From the NCBI GenBank assembly GCA_902825875.1, contig CADECP010000004.1:124001-188000 (forward strand): DNA of 64,000 nucleotides, given 5' to 3'. The notes below the pieces were generated by a model. That model was not told the origin of the DNA and searched no databases. It saw only the letters and a program-made list of their open reading frames with translations. This document shows, piece by piece, positions 1 to 9,531 of this stretch. A program made the position numbers and the translations under genes. This DNA is from an uncultured Acidobacteriota bacterium (GTDB taxonomy: Bacteria; Acidobacteriota; Blastocatellia; RBC074). The first letter of the stretch is position 1. Each line of letters begins with the position of its first letter.

Positions 1-249
1 GAAGTCGAAATGGACAAGTATCGCAGCACCGGCACGGCTGAAAGCAGCAGCGCCAGTTCTGAATACAACCCTTCGAACGATTACAATTCCCAGTACAACC
101 CTTATTCAAGCGAACCCGAAACGGCGGATGCCAACACCGCTCAAGCAACCGACACTCAATCTGCGAATTCGGCTGACGCCAAAGAACCTGCCAAAACCGA
201 AACGGCAGCCGCTGCGACCAGCGACCCGAAACAGCAGCATTGGATTTGA
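1..249 (+). CDS. C-terminal tail of a probable TatA/TatB-family translocase subunit (5' end outside window)
   Basis: The reading frame is open to the left edge, so only the C-terminal 82 residues are present and the internal ATG at position 10 need not be a start. What is visible is a low-complexity, Ser/Asn/Ala/Glu-rich hydrophilic tail with repeated NPS/NPY and acidic runs and no membrane segment. TatA and TatB proteins have one N-terminal helix followed by an amphipathic helix and a disordered hydrophilic tail, and their genes usually precede tatC, which is the next gene here. The TatA/B call is therefore inference from position and composition only; no conserved Tat residues lie in the window. 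Confidence 0.5.
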   Translation, partial: EVEMDKYRSTGTAESSSASSEYNPSNDYNSQYNPYSSEPETADANTAQATDTQSANSADAKEPAKTETAAAATSDPKQQHWI

Positions 250-374
250 GTGTTGAACGCGAGTTTGAATGTGGTCTAAACCGCAAGTAATTGGTTGTCG
301 TCGAGCCGCTGGCGTTTGCGAACAGCAAGCTCTCTGACGGCAGCCAATTTTTGTTTACGCAGTCATCTATCGAA

Positions 375-1445
375 ATGAGCGAAATGAGCAACGTGATGGA
401 ACAAGAAGTCGAAGAACAAGAAGGCTTACAAATGTCGTTTCTGGATCACCTGGACGAATTGCGTCGCCGTCTGGTGAATTCTGTGGCGGCGATCATGATC
501 GCTTTCATTGTTTGCTGGCTGGTGTCGGACAGAATCTTCAACTTCCTTTCGATCCCGATCAACGAACAGATTCGCCGGATGCGAATTGCGGCTCAGGCAA
601 TCAACGGCTCGCCCGACCTGAGCCAATTGAAAGACGGCGAATCAGCGCAATACACCTTTGTTCAGGAATCCGCCGTGGGTGGCGTGAAAGTCCCGCTCGG
701 CACAACCATCGAAGTGAAAAAAGTATCCACCGACGGCAATGCTGATTTGGTGACAGTCAAACCGTGGACTGTAGGCAAAAGCGTCGTGCCTGCCGGTTCA
801 TCAATTGCCAAAATTCAATCCGAAACAGGTTCGTCAATTTACTACGACGAAACCAACGGGCTGGTCATCAGCAAAGTCGGCGGCGCGTTCACGTTGTACA
901 TGACGATCGCGTTGTACACCGGCATCGCCCTGGCGATTCCGTTTTTGCTGTATCAGGTTTGGGCTTTCATCGCGCCCGGTTTGTACAAACACGAAAAGCG
1001 TTACGCCGCGCCGGTGATTTTGATGAGCGCCTTTTTCTTCATTGCCGGAGCCACTTTCGCTTACAGAATTGCTTTCCCGCGAGCCTGTGAATACCTGCTC
1101 GGTTTGCAGCAATCCGGCAAATTCCAAACGCTGATTAACGCCGAAGATTATTTCGACCTGATTATTATGATTATGATCGGGTTGGGAGTGGTGTTTCAGA
1201 TTCCGGCTCTGTCGTTTTTGCTGGGCAGGATCGGATTGCTGACTTCGGGAATGATGCTGAAAACATGGAGGTATGCGGTTGTCATCATTTTGATTATCGC
1301 CGCGCTGCTGACGCCGACGCCTGACCCTTACAACCTGATGATCTTCGCGTTGCCGATGCTGGGATTGTATTTTTTCAGCATCGGCATTGTCTGGGTCTTC
1401 GGCAAACCTCGCCAGACCGACGAAGAATACGCAGCGACTTCCTGA
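375..1445 (+). CDS. tatC: Sec-independent protein translocase TatC, with enlarged first periplasmic loop
   Basis: Multispanning core subunit of the twin-arginine translocase, which binds Tat signal peptides in the inner membrane. The family's N-terminal signature FLDHLDELRRRL is present, followed by TM1, then after a loop the conserved stretch with YQVWAFIAPGLYKHEKR and the remaining TM helices. TatC is usually about 250 residues; this one is about 356. The excess sits between TM1 and TM2, where about 110 residues (roughly 58-168) replace the usual 45-60 residue periplasmic loop. The frame extends upstream to a TTG at 291, but the ATG at 375 is preferred because the family begins close to the FLDHLDEL motif. 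ATGs at 384 and 396 are also possible. Likely co-transcribed with the TatA/B-like gene upstream. Confidence 0.93.
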   Translation: MSEMSNVMEQEVEEQEGLQMSFLDHLDELRRRLVNSVAAIMIAFIVCWLVSDRIFNFLSIPINEQIRRMRIAAQAINGSPDLSQLKDGESAQYTFVQESAVGGVKVPLGTTIEVKKVSTDGNADLVTVKPWTVGKSVVPAGSSIAKIQSETGSSIYYDETNGLVISKVGGAFTLYMTIALYTGIALAIPFLLYQVWAFIAPGLYKHEKRYAAPVILMSAFFFIAGATFAYRIAFPRACEYLLGLQQSGKFQTLINAEDYFDLIIMIMIGLGVVFQIPALSFLLGRIGLLTSGMMLKTWRYAVVIILIIAALLTPTPDPYNLMIFALPMLGLYFFSIGIVWVFGKPRQTDEEYAATS

Positions 1446-1459
1446 CTTCTTCCCAAGTT

Positions 1460-1491
1460 GAGAGCGAGCTTTCACTCGCTCTCTTTCTTTT
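1460..1491 (+). terminator. Rho-independent terminator after tatC
   Basis: A perfect 9-bp stem (GAGAGCGAG at 1460-1468 with CTCGCTCTC at 1475-1483) and 6-nt loop are followed by a T-rich run TTTCTTTT. It lies just after the tatC stop and overlaps the last codons of the convergent TPR gene. Confidence 0.8.
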
Positions 1492-2881
1492 CTTTCTGCA
1501 CAAAAGGCTGCTTCAAACCTTTTTCTGCTTGCACGCGCGAATCGTAAACATTCGGTCGAGCCAGCACGGCTTTGTATTGGGCGACGGCTTCGGTGCGCTG
1601 CCCGGCCTGATCGTTTACCTGAGCCGCGCGCAACAGCGCCAACGTCGCCAGATTCGCTTCGGCGTCTTTCGCCTTTGAAGCAGCCAGAAACTGCTCTGCC
1701 GCTTTCTTGTAATCCTTGTCCGCCGTCAACGCTTCGGCGTACTGGTAATGCACCAAATCAATCGCCGGAGCCGTTGTGGAATCTTTAAGCAAGGTTTCAA
1801 ACGCGGCGTAAGCTTCTTGCTGGCGTTTCATCGTCACTAACAGCGTTGCCGTTTCCAGTTTCAATAAATAACTGGCCGGGTATTTGGTGTTCAGATGTTT
1901 CAGCACCGCCAGCGCGTCGTCAAACCGTTTTTCGTTTTTGTAAATCGCCACCAGCAACACGCGGGCATCGTCGGCGGTGACGGTTTCGCTGGCGACGATT
2001 TTTTCCAGCCGTTCGATGCCGCGTTGTTTGTTGCCGCGAACTCCGGCCAGCGTCGCAATGACTTTGTACATAAACGGCAAACTGCCCGCGATGTAATCGT
2101 ACATTCCCACAGACAGGTAAGCGTCGTAATAATCCGGCTTTAACTTCATCACCTTTTCGTGAGCGTCAACGCTGCGCGAACCGTTCCGCATCGCGCCAAA
2201 AAACTTGCGCGCGACTGAAGCTTCGTAACCGGCCATCACGCCGTAATACGCGCCGAGGAAATACTGCGCGTCGGCGTCGTTTTTGTTGCGCGCCACCAAC
2301 GCCATCGCTTTGGTTTTTGCCTGAGCCATACGGTCGCGGAACGCGCGATCAACCGCCGCGTCTACCTGATCGCCTTCGTTGTCTTCTTTGGCGTTTTCTG
2401 CTCCGGCGTAAAAACTGGAATCGCCACCATACAGACTGGTTTGCAGCCGCCGACTTTTGTTCAAATGCTCCAGCCAGATCAACATCGCCAGATTGATGTC
2501 GCCGATGGGATGTTGAGGCATCAGCTTTTTCATTTCCTCGAATTTCGTTTTGGCTGTGGCGTATTCCAGATTGAAGATCGCTTCTGTGCCAGCACGGCGC
2601 AAAGCCATCACCTCCGGCGTCAGGGCAGCATTAACTACAGGCGCAGCAACCGGAGTATTGGCAGTTTCCGCCTGTCCAACGCCGACAATCGGCAACACCA
2701 GCATCAGCAACAACGCCATCATCGGCAATGATTTTTGTGACCGGCGAAGTTTCCGAGCAAGTTGATTTTTGCCAGTGCTGACGGTTTGAACGGCGTTTCG
2801 CACGTTCGTCGGGTTCAGAAAGTTGGCGGCGTAATACACCGCAAACGCCGTGCTTTCGACATAAGACCAAAAACGATTCAT
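1472..2881 (-). CDS. TPR-repeat protein with N-terminal membrane anchor, function unknown
   Basis: A 469-residue protein. A basic N-terminal stretch is followed by a hydrophobic segment at about residues 53-70 (LLLMLVLPIVGVGQA), which is either a signal anchor or an internal signal peptide. The remainder is helical, with several degenerate tetratricopeptide-like repeats, clearest in the C-terminal half (residues about 290-460). No enzymatic motif is seen. Its start codon overlaps the stop of the upstream lipid kinase gene (ATGA), so the two are probably translationally coupled. The C-terminus is Lys/Glu-rich because the tatC terminator lies in its last codons. Probably a periplasmic or membrane-attached scaffolding protein; this is inferred from the repeats only. 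Confidence 0.75.
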   Translation of the reverse strand: MNRFWSYVESTAFAVYYAANFLNPTNVRNAVQTVSTGKNQLARKLRRSQKSLPMMALLLMLVLPIVGVGQAETANTPVAAPVVNAALTPEVMALRRAGTEAIFNLEYATAKTKFEEMKKLMPQHPIGDINLAMLIWLEHLNKSRRLQTSLYGGDSSFYAGAENAKEDNEGDQVDAAVDRAFRDRMAQAKTKAMALVARNKNDADAQYFLGAYYGVMAGYEASVARKFFGAMRNGSRSVDAHEKVMKLKPDYYDAYLSVGMYDYIAGSLPFMYKVIATLAGVRGNKQRGIERLEKIVASETVTADDARVLLVAIYKNEKRFDDALAVLKHLNTKYPASYLLKLETATLLVTMKRQQEAYAAFETLLKDSTTAPAIDLVHYQYAEALTADKDYKKAAEQFLAASKAKDAEANLATLALLRAAQVNDQAGQRTEAVAQYKAVLARPNVYDSRVQAEKGLKQPFVQKEKKESE

Positions 2882-3801
2882 CTCTTTTCTCCTTCTCGAA
2901 AACCTGAAACTGTCGGAGCAAAAATTCGCAACGCTTCAGGCACAATTTCAAAATCCATCGGCAAGGTTCCCATCACATCGCCATCAATTTGCACCAGCGC
3001 ATGATCATTGGAATTGGCATGCGCGTTGCCGGTTTCCTGATACACAACTCCGGGACTGACGGTGTGGCCGCCAATCAAACTCAACGCCGCGTAACCCAGA
3101 TAAGCCAATCGGCTGCGCGAATTGAACACGCAGACATTCAGCTTGTCGTCGTCAATCGCCGCTCCCGGAGCCAGCGTGAACAAACTGGCGTAATGCGCGG
3201 CGTTGGAAATCACCGTGAACGTGCTTTCGTGGTTCTGATCGTTGAACTTGATCGAAAACGGCGTCAGCGGCAGTCGCGCCAGAAATTCCATCCCGGAAGC
3301 GAAATAAGCTCCTTTGCCAAACGACTTTTTCAATTCCGGCCTGACGTTTTGCACAATCGTCGCGTCCAACCCAATTCCCGCCATCAACAAAAAATATCGT
3401 TGCCATCCTGTTTGGCGTTTTACTGCTTTGCCGACGCTGATCGTGCGAACGCTGTTTTCGGCAATCAACTTCGCCAGACCGTCAAAATCTCTTGGCAGCC
3501 GCAATTCTTCCGCCAGCACATTGGCCGTTCCACAAGGCCAGACGGCCATCGCGGTTTCCGTTCCAACCAATGCCTGAGCGACTTCGTTGATGGTTCCGTC
3601 TCCGCCACAAACAATGACAGTTGCTGCTTTGTCAGTCGCTGCCTGTGCAGCAAGTTCTGTTGCATGCCCTGCATACCGGGTCGGCGTTGGAACCGCGTCA
3701 ATCCCTCGCCGGTTCAACGCGGCGGTCAGTTTTTCGATTTGTTGCAAGTCGTGGCGCAATGCGCCAGCCGTCGGGTTGTAAATCAGCACTGTTTTTCTCA
3801 T
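2878..3801 (-). CDS. Diacylglycerol/lipid kinase, YegS/DgkB family
   Basis: Cytosolic lipid kinase of the DAGK catalytic family, which uses ATP to phosphorylate diacylglycerol or related lipids. The N-terminus MRKTVLIYNPTAG is the typical first strand and glycine loop, and VIVCGGDGTINEVAQAL carries the GGDGT nucleotide-binding motif at about residues 64-80. The C-terminal half contains the beta-sandwich typical of the family (IDGD near the end). The start at 3801 gives the family's usual N-terminus and has AGGAAG upstream; the frame runs 46 codons further upstream but that extension is not family-like. The downstream TPR gene overlaps by 4 bp. The exact lipid substrate cannot be told. Confidence 0.88.
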   Translation of the reverse strand: MRKTVLIYNPTAGALRHDLQQIEKLTAALNRRGIDAVPTPTRYAGHATELAAQAATDKAATVIVCGGDGTINEVAQALVGTETAMAVWPCGTANVLAEELRLPRDFDGLAKLIAENSVRTISVGKAVKRQTGWQRYFLLMAGIGLDATIVQNVRPELKKSFGKGAYFASGMEFLARLPLTPFSIKFNDQNHESTFTVISNAAHYASLFTLAPGAAIDDDKLNVCVFNSRSRLAYLGYAALSLIGGHTVSPGVVYQETGNAHANSNDHALVQIDGDVMGTLPMDFEIVPEALRIFAPTVSGFREGEKR

Positions 3802-4027
3802 CCAATTAACTTCCTGAACTTTGCGTTCAAAAACGCGGGGAGTCCGAACTTGCTCAGCAATCATAATGCCAGCGATTTGGCGTTGAAAAAGTGGGTTGTG
3901 GCACTTTTTGATTGCCACTCGATTACCGCAGATTGTCACTTTTGCCGGACGGGTGACGGAATTTGCCGACAGTCAGGCTGTGGCTTATAGTCGCCACCAC
4001 TAATTTTGCAATCCCGCGCAACAGTTT

Positions 4028-5014
4028 ATGAGCTTGCTCGAAGTCAAAAATCTGAAGACGTATTTTGCCACCCGGCGTGGCGAAGTGCGCTCTGTGGACG
4101 ATGTTTCGTTTACCGTCGAGCGTGGCGAAACGCTGAGTCTGGTCGGCGAATCCGGCTGCGGTAAATCCGTCACGGCGCTTTCGATCATGCGATTGGTCGC
4201 TTCGCCCGGACGAGTGGTCGGCGGCGAAATTCTGTTTGAAGACCGCGACTTGCTGAAATTCGGCGAAGAAGAAATGCGAGCAATTCGCGGCGACGATATT
4301 GCGATGATCTTTCAAGACCCGATGACTTCGCTCAATCCGGTTTTCACCGTAGGCGAACAAATCGCCGAAGCCATAAGATTGCATCGCAAAGTCTCCAAAC
4401 GCGAAGCCTGGAATCAAGCCATCGAAGGCATGCGCGATGTAGCGATTCCTTCGCCGGAAAACCGCGCCAAAAATTACCCTCACGAAATGTCCGGCGGCAT
4501 GCGCCAACGAGTGATGATCGCCATGGCGCTGGCTTGCGACCCGAAACTGCTGATTGCTGATGAACCGACGACTGCGTTGGATGTGACGATTCAAGCGCAG
4601 ATTCTGGATTTGCTGAAAGAGCTAAGAGAAAAGCGCAATCTGGCCTTGCTGTTGATTACGCACGATCTGGGCGTGGTCGCTGAAACTTCCGACCGTGTAG
4701 CCGTGATGTACGCCGGAAAAATTATCGAAGAGGCTTCGGCCAGTGAATTGTTCCATCGGCCTCGCCACCCATACACAGAAGGTTTGCTGCGCGCCGTGCC
4801 TCGTTTGGACGAACGGCGCGAAGGCCGAATGCTGCGATTGCAAACCATTGAAGGCGTCGTGCCAAATCCGCTGGAATTGCCGCCCGGCTGTCGTTTCGCT
4901 CCGCGCTGTGAACACGCTGAAAGCCAATGCCGCACTGGCGACATTCCACTGGTTGATCTTGGCGCGGAGCATTTATCACGCTGCGTTCGCGCCAGTGAAA
5001 TTTACCCAATTTGA
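4028..5014 (+). CDS. Oligopeptide/dipeptide ABC transporter ATP-binding protein, OppD/DppD type
   Basis: ATPase subunit of a peptide-type (or nickel-type) ABC importer. Visible motifs are Walker A GESGCGKS (residues 40-47), the signature MSGGMRQRV, Walker B LLIADEPT and the switch histidine in LLLITHD. The C-terminus has the oligopeptide-specific extension with [11 protein letters not shown], whose cysteines are typical of OppD/OppF C-terminal domains. The partner ATPase OppF lies downstream but is separated by a Uma2 gene. No permease or binding-protein gene occurs in the window, so the transporter partners must be encoded elsewhere and the substrate is unknown. Confidence 0.9.
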   Translation: MSLLEVKNLKTYFATRRGEVRSVDDVSFTVERGETLSLVGESGCGKSVTALSIMRLVASPGRVVGGEILFEDRDLLKFGEEEMRAIRGDDIAMIFQDPMTSLNPVFTVGEQIAEAIRLHRKVSKREAWNQAIEGMRDVAIPSPENRAKNYPHEMSGGMRQRVMIAMALACDPKLLIADEPTTALDVTIQAQILDLLKELREKRNLALLLITHDLGVVAETSDRVAVMYAGKIIEEASASELFHRPRHPYTEGLLRAVPRLDERREGRMLRLQTIEGVVPNPLELPPGCRFAPRCEHAESQCRTGDIPLVDLGAEHLSRCVRASEIYPI

Positions 5015-5089
5015 AAATTGCCTTCGTTGAATACGAGGCATAGAATTCCGCCTGATTTTCAACATTCGTCAACTTGCCGAAAGGACGTT

Positions 5090-5677
5090 ATGCCTGTTGT
5101 CAGCACATCTCCATTGATCAAGACCTACACGCTGGACGAATTCTGGGAACTGCCGGAACCAAAAGACGGCAGCAAACTGGAACTCATCGCAGGAGTTTTG
5201 TATATGTCGCCTCCGCCAAATTTCACTCACAGCATCACGGCTTCCGACCTGGTAACACTTTTTGCCAACCACCTGTACAACATCCAGGATCGCGGGCGAC
5301 TTTTCGTTCCTCGCGCCGCGCTTTGGACTGGCCCAGCAACCTATGTCGAGCCTGATCTTTTTTATGTTTCGGCTCAGACTCTGGCGCAAACAGATCGGCG
5401 CAAACCTGATAAAGCCGATTTGGTTGTTGAAATCATCTCTCCAAGCACGGCCATTTATGACCGTAACACTAAAGCCGACACTTACGCTGCACTTGGCGTT
5501 CGTGAATTGTGGCTGGTTGATACCTCTAACGAAATCATAGAAGTTCGCAATTTGTTGCCCAACGAAAACTGTTATGACATTGGCGTTGTTTTTAGACGCG
5601 GCGAACGAATTGAATCCAAAGTATTGCCAACCTTCACTCCATCTGTTTCTCAAATCTGCGACGCCGCTAAAAGCTGA
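5090..5677 (+). CDS. Uma2-family (DUF820) putative PD-(D/E)XK endonuclease
   Basis: A 195-residue protein of the Uma2 family, which expands strongly in Cyanobacteria, Acidobacteriota and similar phyla. Family features are the N-terminal [20 protein letters not shown] region, the VEPDLFYVS strand and [19 protein letters not shown], carrying the D...E-x(n)-K core of a PD-(D/E)XK fold. It continues with [13 protein letters not shown]. The start at 5090 is supported by AAGGA five bases upstream. It sits between the two ATPase genes of one ABC transporter, 5 bp before oppF, which suggests later insertion into the operon. The biological role of Uma2 proteins is not established. Confidence 0.87.
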   Translation: MPVVSTSPLIKTYTLDEFWELPEPKDGSKLELIAGVLYMSPPPNFTHSITASDLVTLFANHLYNIQDRGRLFVPRAALWTGPATYVEPDLFYVSAQTLAQTDRRKPDKADLVVEIISPSTAIYDRNTKADTYAALGVRELWLVDTSNEIIEVRNLLPNENCYDIGVVFRRGERIESKVLPTFTPSVSQICDAAKS

Positions 5678-5682
5678 AAACA

Positions 5683-6639
5683 ATGACGAATCAAACCCTC
5701 GTCGAAGTATCGAATCTGACCAAGCATTTTCCCGCCTCGAACAAGCAGCTCGTACGGGCGGTTGACGGAGTTTCGTTTGCCATTCAACGCGGAGAGACGT
5801 TGGGTTTGGTGGGTGAATCCGGCTGCGGAAAAACGACTGTGGGACGTTGCCTGCTGAGATTGATTGAACCAACCGGCGGCGAGATTCGTTTTGATGGCCG
5901 AAATCTGACAGAACTTAATCGAACCGAACTTCGTGGACTGCGTCGCCGGATGCAGATCATTTTTCAAGACCCGTATTCGTCGCTCAATCCGCGCCTGAAA
6001 GTCGGCCAGATCATCGCCGAACCGTTGGCGATTCACGGGACCGGATCGAAGGCCGAACAGCGCGATAAAGTCGCCGAGCTATTGCGCGTGGTTGGACTTG
6101 ATCCCGATTACGCCAACCGCTATCCGCATCAATTCAGCGGAGGTCAGCGGCAACGCATCGGCATCGCGCGAGCTCTGGCCTTGAACCCGGGCTTTATCGT
6201 CGCCGACGAACCTGTTTCGGCTCTGGACGTTTCTGTTCAGGCGCAAGTAGTAAATCTGCTGCAAGACCTGCAAGCGCAGTTCGGGCTGACGTATCTCTTC
6301 ATTTCGCACGGGCTGGCAGTGGTCAAACACATTTCTTCGCGCGTTGGCGTGATGTATCTGGGCAAGCTGGTTGAACTGGCTTCGGCAGATGACATCTATT
6401 CCAAACCTCTGCATCCGTACACACAGGCGTTGCTGGCGGCGATTCCGCTGTCTGACCCGGATGCCAACCGCCGCGAAGTTCATCGGCTGGGCGGAGATGT
6501 TCCAACGCCGTTGAATCCGCCTTCGGGATGTCGGTTTCACACACGTTGTCCGCACGCAACCGAAAGATGCAAAGTCGAAGAACCCAAATTTGCAGAAGTG
6601 TCTGCCGGTCACTGGGCGGCCTGTCATCTTCACGATTAA
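5683..6639 (+). CDS. Oligopeptide/dipeptide ABC transporter ATP-binding protein, OppF/DppF type
   Basis: Second ATPase of the peptide-type importer. Walker A GESGCGKT (residues 44-51), signature [10 protein letters not shown], Walker [13 protein letters not shown] and switch histidine in [10 protein letters not shown] are present. The usual aspartate after that histidine (SHD in most members) is replaced by Gly here. The C-terminal oligopeptide domain carries [11 protein letters not shown] with conserved cysteines. It starts 5 bp after the Uma2 stop, so the whole oppD-uma2-oppF block is probably one transcript. Confidence 0.9.
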   Translation: MTNQTLVEVSNLTKHFPASNKQLVRAVDGVSFAIQRGETLGLVGESGCGKTTVGRCLLRLIEPTGGEIRFDGRNLTELNRTELRGLRRRMQIIFQDPYSSLNPRLKVGQIIAEPLAIHGTGSKAEQRDKVAELLRVVGLDPDYANRYPHQFSGGQRQRIGIARALALNPGFIVADEPVSALDVSVQAQVVNLLQDLQAQFGLTYLFISHGLAVVKHISSRVGVMYLGKLVELASADDIYSKPLHPYTQALLAAIPLSDPDANRREVHRLGGDVPTPLNPPSGCRFHTRCPHATERCKVEEPKFAEVSAGHWAACHLHD

Positions 6640-6696
6640 CCACGTCGAAATTTCACTGGCAGTTTTCCACCAACTCTCAACCCCAAAGGAGTCACC

Positions 6697-7488
6697 ATGA
6701 ATTCTGAACTTAGCTATGCTTCGCAACCGCAAGATGAAGCCCCGATAGTCGAACCAAAACCGCAAAATCATTTCAGCCGAATTTTCGGCGTGCTGATTTC
6801 TCCAGGCGAAACTTTTCAAGAAATTGGCCGCGCGCCCCGCGTGCTGATTCCCATAATTGTGGTTGGTTTGATTATGGGCTTTATGAATTTCATCGTGACG
6901 AACCGGCTCGGTGCGGAAAACACCATACGAAAACAGGCAGAGCCGATGATGAGATCAATGGGAGTTCCTGAAGAACAAATCGAACGCGAAGTCCAAAAAG
7001 CAGTAGCCGATGCCGGAACCACCTGGGGCAAAATCAAAGGCCCGCTTTTCGCGCTCATCGGATTCGCAGTTTTGCTGCTGGCTGTCGCTGGAATTTTCAA
7101 ACTGTTCACAATGATGATGGGAGCAACCAATCGGTTTAAGCCTGTGTTGTCGGTTATCACGTATGCCTATCTTGGCATTGGGTTGATTCAGGCTGCGCTG
7201 ATCACCATTTCGGTTTACCTGCAAAACCCGGAAGACATAGACATTATGAATCCAGTCAGTTCCAACTTGGGTGGATTACTAAATGTGGTTGGCGTCACGT
7301 TACCGAAGTTTGTTTCCGGGCTGGCTTCTTTTGTTGACGTGTTTGGAATTTGGCGAATCATTTTGCTGGGGATCGGCTGTGCGGCGGTAACGCACAAAAT
7401 GAAATCCGGCACGGCGGCAATTCCACACATCGTTCTTTACTGCATTGCGGCGCTGCTGCTTGCGGCTGTGGGTTCGATGTTTGGCTAA
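6697..7488 (+). CDS. Yip1-family integral membrane protein
   Basis: A 263-residue membrane protein. The FSRIFGVLISPGETFQEI segment at the N-terminus is the hallmark of bacterial Yip1-domain (PF04893) proteins and is followed by about five hydrophobic helices, with a soluble loop between helices 1 and 2 (residues about 65-110). The start is supported by AAAGGAG 6 bases upstream. Bacterial Yip1 proteins have no defined biochemical role. The gene is followed 18 bp later by pdxH on the same strand. Confidence 0.8.
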   Translation: MNSELSYASQPQDEAPIVEPKPQNHFSRIFGVLISPGETFQEIGRAPRVLIPIIVVGLIMGFMNFIVTNRLGAENTIRKQAEPMMRSMGVPEEQIEREVQKAVADAGTTWGKIKGPLFALIGFAVLLLAVAGIFKLFTMMMGATNRFKPVLSVITYAYLGIGLIQAALITISVYLQNPEDIDIMNPVSSNLGGLLNVVGVTLPKFVSGLASFVDVFGIWRIILLGIGCAAVTHKMKSGTAAIPHIVLYCIAALLLAAVGSMFG

Positions 7489-7506
7489 AACCTCTTTTGG
7501 CGTTTT

Positions 7507-8154
7507 ATGAACGAACTGTCTCAACAAATCGCTCAATTGCGGCGCGATTACGTGTCGCGTCTTTTTGACGAAAGCCAGGTCGCTGGTGATCCTTTCGAGC
7601 AATTCAAACTCTGGATTGAAGAAGCGATTCAGGCCGAACAACCCGATGTCGAAGCGATGACGCTTTCGACATCGGCTGACGGTCGTCTTTCCGGTCGGAT
7701 TGTGTTGCTGAAAGGCTTCGACGCGCGCGGGTTCGTTTTCTTCACCAATTACGAAAGCCGCAAGAGCCGCGAGTTGGACGCTCATCCGCAAGCGGCTTTG
7801 ACGTTTTACTGGCATACGTTGAATCGGCAGGTGCGAATCGAAGGCGCTGTGGAAAAAGCTTCGCGGCAGGAATCTGAAGATTACTTTCGGACCAGACCAC
7901 GCGGCAGCCAAATTGGCGCGTGGGCTTCGCCGCAGAGTGATGTAATCGTCAGTCGTGAAATGCTGGAACTGCGCGTGGCTGAAATCGAAGCCCGATTCGG
8001 CGACTCTGAAATTCCTTGTCCGCCGTTTTGGGGAGGCTGGCGGCTAAGCCCAATTCAGGTCGAATTTTGGCAAGGCCGCGAAAGCCGTCTTCACGACCGA
8101 ATCGTTTATCAAAACGAAAACGGCGCTTGGCGAATCGTTCGCCTTGCGCCGTGA
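7507..8154 (+). CDS. pdxH: Pyridoxine/pyridoxamine 5'-phosphate oxidase
   Basis: FMN-dependent enzyme that oxidises pyridoxine or pyridoxamine phosphate to pyridoxal 5'-phosphate, the last step of B6 salvage. At 215 residues it has the usual length. Recognisable blocks are SGRIVLLKGFDARGFVFFTN and SRKSRELDAHP (FMN-binding strand region), RQVRIEGAVEK, FRTRPRGSQIGAWASPQS, and the C-terminal PPFWGGWRL and EFWQGRESRLHDR motifs. A PLP-dependent decarboxylase at 35.2 kb is a possible consumer of the cofactor, though not linked. Confidence 0.96.
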   Translation: MNELSQQIAQLRRDYVSRLFDESQVAGDPFEQFKLWIEEAIQAEQPDVEAMTLSTSADGRLSGRIVLLKGFDARGFVFFTNYESRKSRELDAHPQAALTFYWHTLNRQVRIEGAVEKASRQESEDYFRTRPRGSQIGAWASPQSDVIVSREMLELRVAEIEARFGDSEIPCPPFWGGWRLSPIQVEFWQGRESRLHDRIVYQNENGAWRIVRLAP

Positions 8155-8175
8155 ATCTCGTTCTTGGTTTCGCTT

Positions 8176-8799
8176 TCAAGCGGCGTCCAGATCGTAAGCC
8201 ACTTTCAGCCAGTGCCTGACTTCGTCGTCAATTTCCGCCGGCGAAGAAATCGGTATGCGATGAGTAATCCGATCTTTTTTGGCAAAGCCTCCGGTGTCAA
8301 TCAGCCGTTCGGGAACCGCCATATTCCCAAGCGCAAATCCCAGATCGAGCCGTGTGCGCGTTGTCGGTTTCAATTGAGCGAAAACATGATTGCGATACAG
8401 CGGCACGATGGTTTTGCCCGGACAGGCTTTTACGTCTTTGCCAATGCTCAGGCCGAGTTTCAGCAGCGCGTCATAAATCGGTCGCAAACTGGCTTTGGCT
8501 CCAGCGAACATTTCTTCGACGTAAATTTCCGCTTGTTGCAAATAGGCTTCTGGTGAATCTTCTTCCCAGCCTTTGCCTTGAGCGCGTTCGGCCAACCACC
8601 AAGCGGTGTTCGTACCGAGCTTGAATTCCTCCTTCAACCAGACGCGACACTGCTTCTCGTCTTTGGGGCCGTTTTTCTTGATGAACTTCATCCATTCATC
8701 CAACGAACGACCTGTCTTTTCCGGCAAGGATTCGATCCATTTTTGAACCATCGCCACACCGGGGTGAACGCTGTAAAGTGATTTGAGTTTTGCTGTCAT
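8176..8799 (-). CDS. DUF4287/DUF5655-domain protein
   Basis: A 207-residue soluble protein. The N-terminal part (residues about 10-80) resembles DUF4287, with GRSLDEWMKFIKKNGPKDEK and AWWLAERAQG. The C-terminal part (about 85-205) resembles DUF5655, with YDALLKLGLSIGKDVKACP and FAQLKPTTRTRLDLGFAL. The two domains are often fused in this order. The function is not known; DUF5655 is thought to be related to nucleic-acid-associated domains, which is not evidence of activity here. GAGGGAAA precedes the ATG. Confidence 0.82.
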   Translation of the reverse strand: MTAKLKSLYSVHPGVAMVQKWIESLPEKTGRSLDEWMKFIKKNGPKDEKQCRVWLKEEFKLGTNTAWWLAERAQGKGWEEDSPEAYLQQAEIYVEEMFAGAKASLRPIYDALLKLGLSIGKDVKACPGKTIVPLYRNHVFAQLKPTTRTRLDLGFALGNMAVPERLIDTGGFAKKDRITHRIPISSPAEIDDEVRHWLKVAYDLDAA

Positions 8800-8822
8800 C
8801 GAATTTCCCTCGCCATTGCCAA

Positions 8823-9353
8823 CTATCTTATCGCTGGCGTTTCCCCGAACTTGGTCGCCAAAGCTTTCATATACGCCTCCATAGTTGCCGTGTGACCAAA
8901 GACGTATTTGGACATAAACCTAAACAACGGGTTAGGAACTTTGCCGTTTTCGGTGATCGTCAACTGACACCCGCCATCAATTGTCGGCGTCAAAACGTAT
9001 TCCCAGTCGCCGCCAAACCCAAGATCGTCAGCAGCAATTCGCCGAACCAGTTTTTTCGGAGCGTCTTTTTCCAGCGTTTCCAGCGGGATCTTCATGCCGG
9101 ACATTTCTTCCTGCCAGACTTCGTGCCCGTTACGGTCAGCCAATCGCTCGACGCTTTTCATTTCAGTGTGCCATCTCGGCTGATTGGCAAAATCGGTCAC
9201 GACTTGCCAGACCGTTTCAGGCCGTTGCCGCAACGTCAGCGTTTTACTGGCGACGTGATTTTCTGGCAGGAAACTGCCAACGACGAACACAACGATTCCG
9301 ACCAAAATCAGCAGACCGACAATTCCAAGTATCCAGGTCATAATTTTCTTCAC
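8823..9353 (-). CDS. SRPBCC-family protein with N-terminal membrane anchor
   Basis: A 176-residue protein. A strongly hydrophobic helix at residues about 5-27 anchors it, with the rest outside the membrane. The remaining sequence has the polyketide cyclase/dehydrase (START-like) pattern, including ASKTLTLRQRPETVWQVVTD and FANQPRWHTEM, which line a helix-grip ligand pocket. The start is a GTG with GGAGG seven bases upstream; an ATG four codons further in is an alternative. The ligand is unknown. Confidence 0.82.
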   Translation of the reverse strand: MKKIMTWILGIVGLLILVGIVVFVVGSFLPENHVASKTLTLRQRPETVWQVVTDFANQPRWHTEMKSVERLADRNGHEVWQEEMSGMKIPLETLEKDAPKKLVRRIAADDLGFGGDWEYVLTPTIDGGCQLTITENGKVPNPLFRFMSKYVFGHTATMEAYMKALATKFGETPAIR

Positions 9354-9531
9354 AGTGCGCCTCCAGAAAAAGTGATGTTGGACGATTCGTGGCGATTATC
9401 TAACGAGAAAACAAAACAGCGAAAGACGTGACGACCGTTGCGGGATGCAGATGCTCGATGACAACGGCTCGGACGCCTTTCGCTATTGAATCGCGGCTGA
9501 TACCAATCGCCACGAAGATGGATGAATTCGA

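Noticed and set aside
834-1475. A 213-residue reading frame antisense to tatC
   Set aside because: It is a shadow of tatC codons: very rich in Arg/Gln/His, no hydrophobic core or family motif, and the tatC frame is well conserved.
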